Assembly (NCBI GenBank): GCA_002081555.1
Contig: MZNV01002316.1
Span: 1-37,187, forward strand
Direction of reading: 5' to 3'
DNA from: Protostelium mycophagum
Taxonomy: Eukaryota; Evosea; Variosea; Protosteliida; Protosteliaceae
DNA: 37,187 nucleotides
Part shown: one piece after another, positions 32,654-37,187 of the stretch
Layout: each line of letters starts with the position of its first letter
How positions within the stretch are numbered: the first letter of the stretch is position 1
Program-made: the position numbers and the translations under genes
Notes under the pieces: generated by a model
What the model was told of the DNA's origin: nothing
The model's input: the letters and a program-made list of their open reading frames with translations, nothing else
The model's database searches: none

Positions 32654-33345
32654 TCACACTTTATCTTGGTTATGGTCTTGCCCCTCTACAATCGATTCTC
32701 CGTCTACAACGTCCTCATTATGGTATTTTCTGTTGGCTCTTTGCTTCGCTTTACTCTTCCTTTTTCTGATCTTCTCCATCTTTTTTTCGGCTTTACTTTC
32801 TGCCCCGTTGATCGCTTGATCTAACTTCGTCTCTATGAGCTTGCGGGCGATCTGCAAGATCATCAGATTTGTTTTGGGATATGCAGTGCTCACCTTTCTG
32901 TTCTGCTCTCTATATCTTGTGCTGTGCACCTTCACAGAGATCCCTGAGGGTTCGTGGACGAGATAGACACAGTTGGAGGTTTTGTTGACATTAGATCCCC
33001 CTGTAGGATTTGTTAAAATTACCTCTTAAACCTATTTTTGTCTGCTGTAAGATAAAAACCACCACAAACGATCATATTACAAAATGACAAAATAAAAAAT
33101 AAAGAGAACTGGATGAACGACTCACCATTTCCAGATCCCTTTATAAATTTTTCGGTGAGGTTGTCTGGTGTAACCAATGCCTGTTCTGCAGTGATTGCCT
33201 TCTTTGGCAGCTTCCCAGGAGCGCTTGGTTTGTCTGTTCCAGAGGAAAAATATCTAAAGAGTCACAGACTTGATGAAATCTTAACTCACCTTTTTGTTGA
33301 GGCAGAAGGAAGATACAAAGGTTGGGATTGTCGAGATGGAATCAT
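32654..33345 (-). CDS. MTRFR (C12orf65)-like mitochondrial release-factor-fold protein, GGQ replaced by GGS
   Basis: MTRFR is a small class-I release-factor relative that rescues stalled mitochondrial ribosomes with its GGQ loop. The probable start at 33345 gives MIPSRQSQPLYLPSASTKRY, a basic Ser/Arg presequence ending RYFSSG. The RF domain is split by introns: EKFIKGSGN|GGSNVNKTSNCVYLV, then HEPSGISVKVHSTRYREQNR, then K|IARKLIETKLDQAING and a Lys/Arg-rich tail. Human MTRFR, recalled, reads GSGPGGQATNKTSNCV and QTRSVDQNRKLARK, so alignment is position by position and unambiguous. The catalytic Gln is Ser here: codons GGG GGA TCT across a phase-1 intron with no alternative acceptor in view. 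The frame is open further upstream to about 33588, so a longer N-terminus is possible. The stop is 16 bp from the DIS3 stop. Confidence 0.82.
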
Positions 33346-33991
33346 AGTTTTTTTCTTTACTTGTTTAAAAAGTGAGATACAGCAACCAATAACCAGAGAT
33401 TCGCTGCAGATACCATCGCGAAGACAGAGAGTTCTCAGATAGAGATATAGAGGATGACCCATCTTCCTGGGCGTGAAGAGGTCCTCATAGGGGCGCGAAA
33501 TCGGGCTAAGAATCGAGGGCGAACCTCTAATGCCAAAGACATTTCCTAACCCACACATTCCCCTCATATTGTCCCTCTCCATTATCACCCAATCAGACAG
33601 GCCAGAGACTTCAGGCAGGGCGCCAATTCGAAACTCTTTTTTGTTTTTCCACGAGCAGAGCTCAAATGGATTAATGAAAGAGTTGTAGAAAACATCAAGA
33701 GACCATTACATAGACGCAAAAGCATCGATTCCTTAGGGTTTAGGGTATAGACAAATAATGTCTAAATCCAATATGACAACCCCGCCCTTCATCAATCCAC
33801 TATACACTTCTCTATCATGTGATCTCAATCCATCCTCACCTAGCATTTGCCAGAAGACAGACATCATGCAGCTCATCCCTGGTGCCGTGATCTGGCATCG
33901 TTTTCCAGAGATATTTTTTTTTACGTATTTTTTCTCCTTTTTGAGGCTAAAGACAGAAATCTCCCCTTGTGTCGACCACACAGCAGCACTC
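33346..33991. other. Divergent region between MTRFR-like and LRR genes
   Basis: About 650 bp. The minus strand stays open to 33588 and may be 5' coding or UTR of the MTRFR-like gene; the plus strand stays open from 33758 into the LRR gene. TTAGGGTTTAGGG at 33733-33745 looks telomere-like but is only two units. No independent gene supported. Confidence 0.35.
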
Positions 33992-35217
33992 ATGGGGAAC
34001 GGTGCGTCCACAGGAGCCGTAGATGCCTCGGGAGAAGACGAGATCTTGAAGCTGGATAAGATGGCGCTCTCGAGCATTGCCCAGTCAGACGTGGAAGGAA
34101 AATTGGAGAGAACCAAAGTCATTAACCTGAATGACAACGATCTGCACAAAGACATCTCAGAGATGAACATCTTGGAAGGTTTTACAGTCGTAGAGAAGCT
34201 TCTCTTAAACAATAATAAGCTCACAAAATTTCCAATGGTGGCGGCCACACTCGTCACATTGACTCATCTTGACCTCGGCAAGAACAAGATCACCCGTCTT
34301 CCAAAAGACATACTCAATCTCAATCAATTACAAACACTCGTCCTCACCGACAATCAGATAGACAATGTATCCGTCAAATTACTCACAACAATGCCTTCGA
34401 TCGTCTCCTTAGATCTAGTCTCAAACCGCCTCTCAGATACTTCTTTCGCCACGAAGGTCGATTTTTTCGGTTTGGAGGTCCTGGATCTTTCGGCCAATCT
34501 CTTGTCAACCCTCCCAATCACGATATGCAACCTCACCCGGCTCACATCTCTTTGTGTCTCTGGAAATCAAATCAGACTCATTCCTAACGAGATCTCCAAC
34601 TTGGTCAACCTCACATTTTTAGACATCAGCAGCAACAACATACAGGTGAACAACAAATTTTTTTACACCCATTAGGCTGACGCTCGCTCAGGAACTGCCG
34701 GAATCCATCGGAAAGCTGAAATCTCTGAAGCAACTCTTCATCAATTTCAACAAATTGAAAGACTTCCCTCCTGAATTCAACAAGATCCCCCTCACTGAAC
34801 TACAAGTCCGCTGGAACACACTGAAATCACTGCCCAGCACTCTCACACAGATACCGACGCTCACTTCTTTAGACTTGTGGAGCAATAAGATAGCAGAAGT
34901 GTCTCTACAGATCGGAGCCCTTCACAACCTAGAGTGGTTGAACTTGTCGTCAAACGAGTTGGCAGTCTTACCGGTGCAAATTGCGAAGCTGAACAATCTA
35001 CGCAAATTGGATGTGTCCTTCAATGCGCTGAGAGATCTCCCCAAAGAGATCGGTAAGGACGGTTTTGGCGGGAAATATTCTAAAGGGTACAGGGCTCTTG
35101 CCAAATCTGAAGGATTTGCAAATTGAGCAGAACCCACTCAATGACGAGTTGTCAAACGTTCACAGATCGGGCACACCAGCCATTCTGCAATACTTGCGCT
35201 CCAATATTGTCAATTAA
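33992..35217 (+). CDS. Leucine-rich-repeat protein with N-myristoylation signal, 379 aa
   Basis: Three exons: 33992-34645, 34692-35052, 35093-35217. The start was chosen for MGNGASTG, which fits the N-myristoylation consensus (Gly2, small residue at position 6). An upstream in-frame stretch from 33758 is T/F-rich and less protein-like. From about residue 45 there are some 13 LRRs of the 23-residue SHOC2/PIRL type, e.g. KLLLNNNKLTKFP, LDLGKNKITRLPKDI, LDLSANLLSTLP, LDLWSNKIAEVS, LNLSSNELAVLPVQI, LDVSFNALRDLPKEIG. The C-terminal cap is QIEQNPLNDEL...ILQYLRSNIVN. This is a membrane-tethered scaffold type, as LRRC57 or SHOC2-like proteins are. No catalytic domain is attached, and the partner is unknown. 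Confidence 0.88.
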
Positions 35218-35470
35218 GGGGTGAGATGACAATGAATACATGTACAGTTGCTGACATTTATCCAGTCAAACGATGAATCTGGCTGTTCGTTTTACATCTC
35301 TCGAAGGACCACCACGAATACAATTTGGTCTGAGGCCAATTATGAACGAAAATCTTCTTGTTCTTCGGAGATCGAGTTCCTCAAAATGAATTCTTCAGCC
35401 GTATTCGTTGTAGAGCAACGAATACGCAGAAAATCCTTTTTAAAATAACAAATTAAATATAATATATTTA
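35218..35470. other. Convergent 3' gap with a long hairpin
   Basis: 253 bp between the LRR and MTHFR-fold stops. It contains an 11-bp perfect inverted repeat CGTATTCGTTG / CAACGAATACG with a TAGAG loop at 35400-35426. One arm plus the loop spells the intronic CGTTGTAG word. ATATAATATATT follows. Confidence 0.6.
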
Positions 35471-36897
35471 TCACGTGCTCGCTTGCGGTTGTCTCTCTGT
35501 AGAACAACGACAACAATCCTTGGCAGAAATGTGTATGCCTTTCTTCGAGTAGAAAGAATCCATCTCGTCCTTCAGCATCTTGAACAGCTCGAGTGCTCCG
35601 TCGCTCTCCATTTTAGACTTCGAAACGCACTCCACTGACACTCCGATGGGCACCGATATCTGGAGTCGCTGGCACGCAGCTAAAATTCTGGTAAAATTCT
35701 CCCAGCATATCTCGTTACTCTCCTATCTTTTGTCAATCTACAAACGATTCTACAAAGGAGAATTTAAAATTTCCACAAATAAGTCCCAGAAAACTACCTC
35801 TACTCTCTGCTTGAGGGTGGGTCGTGACAACACTCTCTTCATGGTCCCATCTGGCACTTCTACACCGAGCCATCGAAGGAATTTTACTGTCCCATCAGAG
35901 CCGAAAGGGGCGAAGGTGAAGATGATTCTTACGGGCTGGATGTTTCTCTCTTTGCAAGCCTCGTCGTAGTCCCTGTACACGTGAGTTTTTCTGCACGTTG
36001 TAGATGAAGGATTTATTTACCTGAGGAGCCAGATGGCATTGTCCGCGTTGTAGACCACCTGCGAGGTGAAAAATTCGATGCCACTCTCGACCTTGCCTTC
36101 ATCAGATTTTAGAACTGTTTGTTTGTACCTTATGCAGAAGCCGTTGGTGCTCATTTCCACGATCTCTATGTCTCTCTGGTATGGTGATGCCTCCCAAAAG
36201 CCAATCTCGATCATGCTCGTCAACAATCAATTGGGAGATCTGTTGTACACTCATACTCGGTTTCATTTCTTGTGGGTTGTCATCGGTCAAAATGGACGAA
36301 CCACCGACAAGAACCAAATTTCGAACGTTATAATTATCCCATGACTGTATTGATCAGGATCGATCATGAAAGCATGTAGCTCTAATCAGTACTTACGTCA
36401 TTTAGCCAATTATAAATGTTGTTGATGTGAACTTTATCTCTGACGGCTTCGCTTGGCTCGTGTGCACGAAAAACAATGGGTTCTAATTCAGCGTATTTGA
36501 ATAAAAGACTGGCGTAAAGACGAGGTTCATGTGTTTGAGAAAATGGAAACGGCCTCTCTTCACCACTTCTAGATTTTTCGTCCTATGATTCGTCAGATGC
36601 AAAAATTCAGGATTCGCCAATGTCGTTGGGTGAATTAATTATAATTAATTACTCACTTGAATATCATACACAATCACGCCGTCTGGCTGAAGAGATTTAA
36701 GTGATAAAGCGATGTCTTTCGCATAACCCTCGACCTAGTGATGTTAGAGAGATGAAAAGTGTTTTTTTTACCTTATCCATCTCCACTTTCTTTGGAGGAG
36801 GCACAGTGCCAAAAATGCACACACCTCTCTGAGGATCACGGACTCTGTGCCTGAAATCCTGTTTCACAACTGTCTCTTCATTTTGGTAGTACCACAT
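35471..36897 (-). CDS. Methylenetetrahydrofolate reductase-fold protein
   Basis: About seven short exons on the minus strand. The chosen start (36897, MWYYQNEETVVKQDFRHRVR) precedes VCIFGTVPPPKKVEMDKVEG and SLQPDGVIVYDIQDEKSRSG with RPFPF, the first strands of a TIM barrel. Next are NVRNLVLVGGSS, then LLGGITIPERH, then GIEFFTSQVVYNADNAIWLL. This pattern (Gly-Gly-x-x-x-Pro-Glu-x-H, then a TQ-type turn) is typical of the MTHFR catalytic fold. VRIIFTFAPFGSDGTVKFLR, WLGVEVPDGT and VPIGVSVECVSKSKMESD follow; the stop is at 35471. It has no MTHFR regulatory domain and diverges strongly at motifs, resembling the small MTHFR-like proteins of bacteria and some eukaryotes rather than classical MTHFR. 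Flavin use and substrate are inference only. The frame is open upstream to 37098, so a longer N-terminus is possible. Confidence 0.72.
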
Positions 36898-37187
36898 CTT
36901 GATTGAGAAGGCGTGTGTGGTGTCAAAAAAATGAAAATGTAGACAAAACCGAGAAAGAACATGGTCGACGAGGTGTCGACAAGTTTCATCAGGGTGATGC
37001 GAATTCGCAGATACACTGCGATTCCCAGGAACACCCATAATCACGAGCTTCTGAACGATGTCATCACCAGCGACTCCAAGATTGGCGAGAATGGCCATCG
37101 AAAGGGAGTGTTTAACTATAATTATTTAGATGGCGGATGCGAACTAGCGCATCCACCGCTAACAAAAATTGTAAGATTGATGATAAC
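36898..37187. other. Window end
   Basis: The minus strand is open to 37098 in frame with the MTHFR-fold gene (MAILANLGVAGDDIVQKLVI); this may be coding or 5' UTR. Beyond it nothing is recognised. Confidence 0.35.

Noticed and set aside
33113-33442. Plus-strand open frame opposite the MTRFR-like gene
   Set aside because: A shadow of the minus-strand exons with no protein-like features.
33733-33745. Telomere-like TTAGGGTTTAGGG
   Set aside because: Only two imperfect units with unrelated flanks; not enough for an interstitial telomere.
33758-33991. N-terminal extension of the LRR protein
   Set aside because: The upstream frame is open but Phe/Thr-rich and unlike the family; the MGNGAS start is a better fit.
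1-37187. CRISPR arrays, bacterial operons, tRNA or rRNA genes, LTR or other virus-derived elements
   Set aside because: Looked for on both strands; none seen.

Overview
This window is eukaryotic nuclear DNA from a compact genome. Genes lie on both strands, intergenic gaps are usually 0.1-0.6 kb, and nearly every gene is cut by short GT-AG introns of about 30-200 nt. The standard genetic code is used throughout. The gene set is that of an ordinary mitochondrion-bearing eukaryote: EFL1, pescadillo, the exosome nuclease DIS3, CDC20, condensin CAP-G, a mitochondrial release-factor-like protein, an SLC26 transporter, an LCAT-family lipase and a saposin. I cannot place the lineage. The small introns and some intronic words recall compact animal genomes such as nematodes, but most acceptors are not the nematode TTTCAG type.

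Layout: 2-382 (+) end of a short-chain dehydrogenase. 531-5397 (+) EFL1, the 60S-maturation GTPase. 6038-6946 (+) a three-exon gene whose product resembles the bacterial OspF/SpvC phosphothreonine lyases. 7171-10224 (-) SLC26 anion transporter. 10440-11911 (-) tandem-BRCT protein. 11963-16156 (-) condensin CAP-G; these two are so close and frame-compatible that they may be one fused gene or a two-gene transcription unit. 16345-19190 (+) LCAT-family lipase/acyltransferase. 19319-19746 (-) secreted saposin-like protein. 20246-21602 (-) CDC20, with two frame-disturbing lesions. 22769-25262 (+) a membrane-anchored coiled-coil protein kinase. 25350-27718 (-) pescadillo. 27880-32637 (+) DIS3/RRP44. 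32654-33345 (-) MTRFR-like factor with GGS in place of GGQ. 33992-35217 (+) N-myristoylation-type leucine-rich-repeat protein. 35471-36897 (-) MTHFR-fold protein.

Two themes tie genes together. First, ribosome and RNA biogenesis: EFL1, PES1 and DIS3, with PES1 and DIS3 divergent from a gap of only 161 bp. Second, chromosome and cell-cycle control: CAP-G, a BRCT protein and CDC20.

The most striking non-genic signal is a set of short words concentrated in introns. The main one is CGTTGTAG(A), roughly 25-30 copies, usually in the sense of transcription and often itself forming the 3' splice site. Others are TGACGTCA, TTGGCGGGAAA and a TGCGGC hairpin. The most striking gene is the eukaryotic OspF/SpvC-like protein. 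All family calls were made by eye from translated sequence and remembered family members; no search was run.
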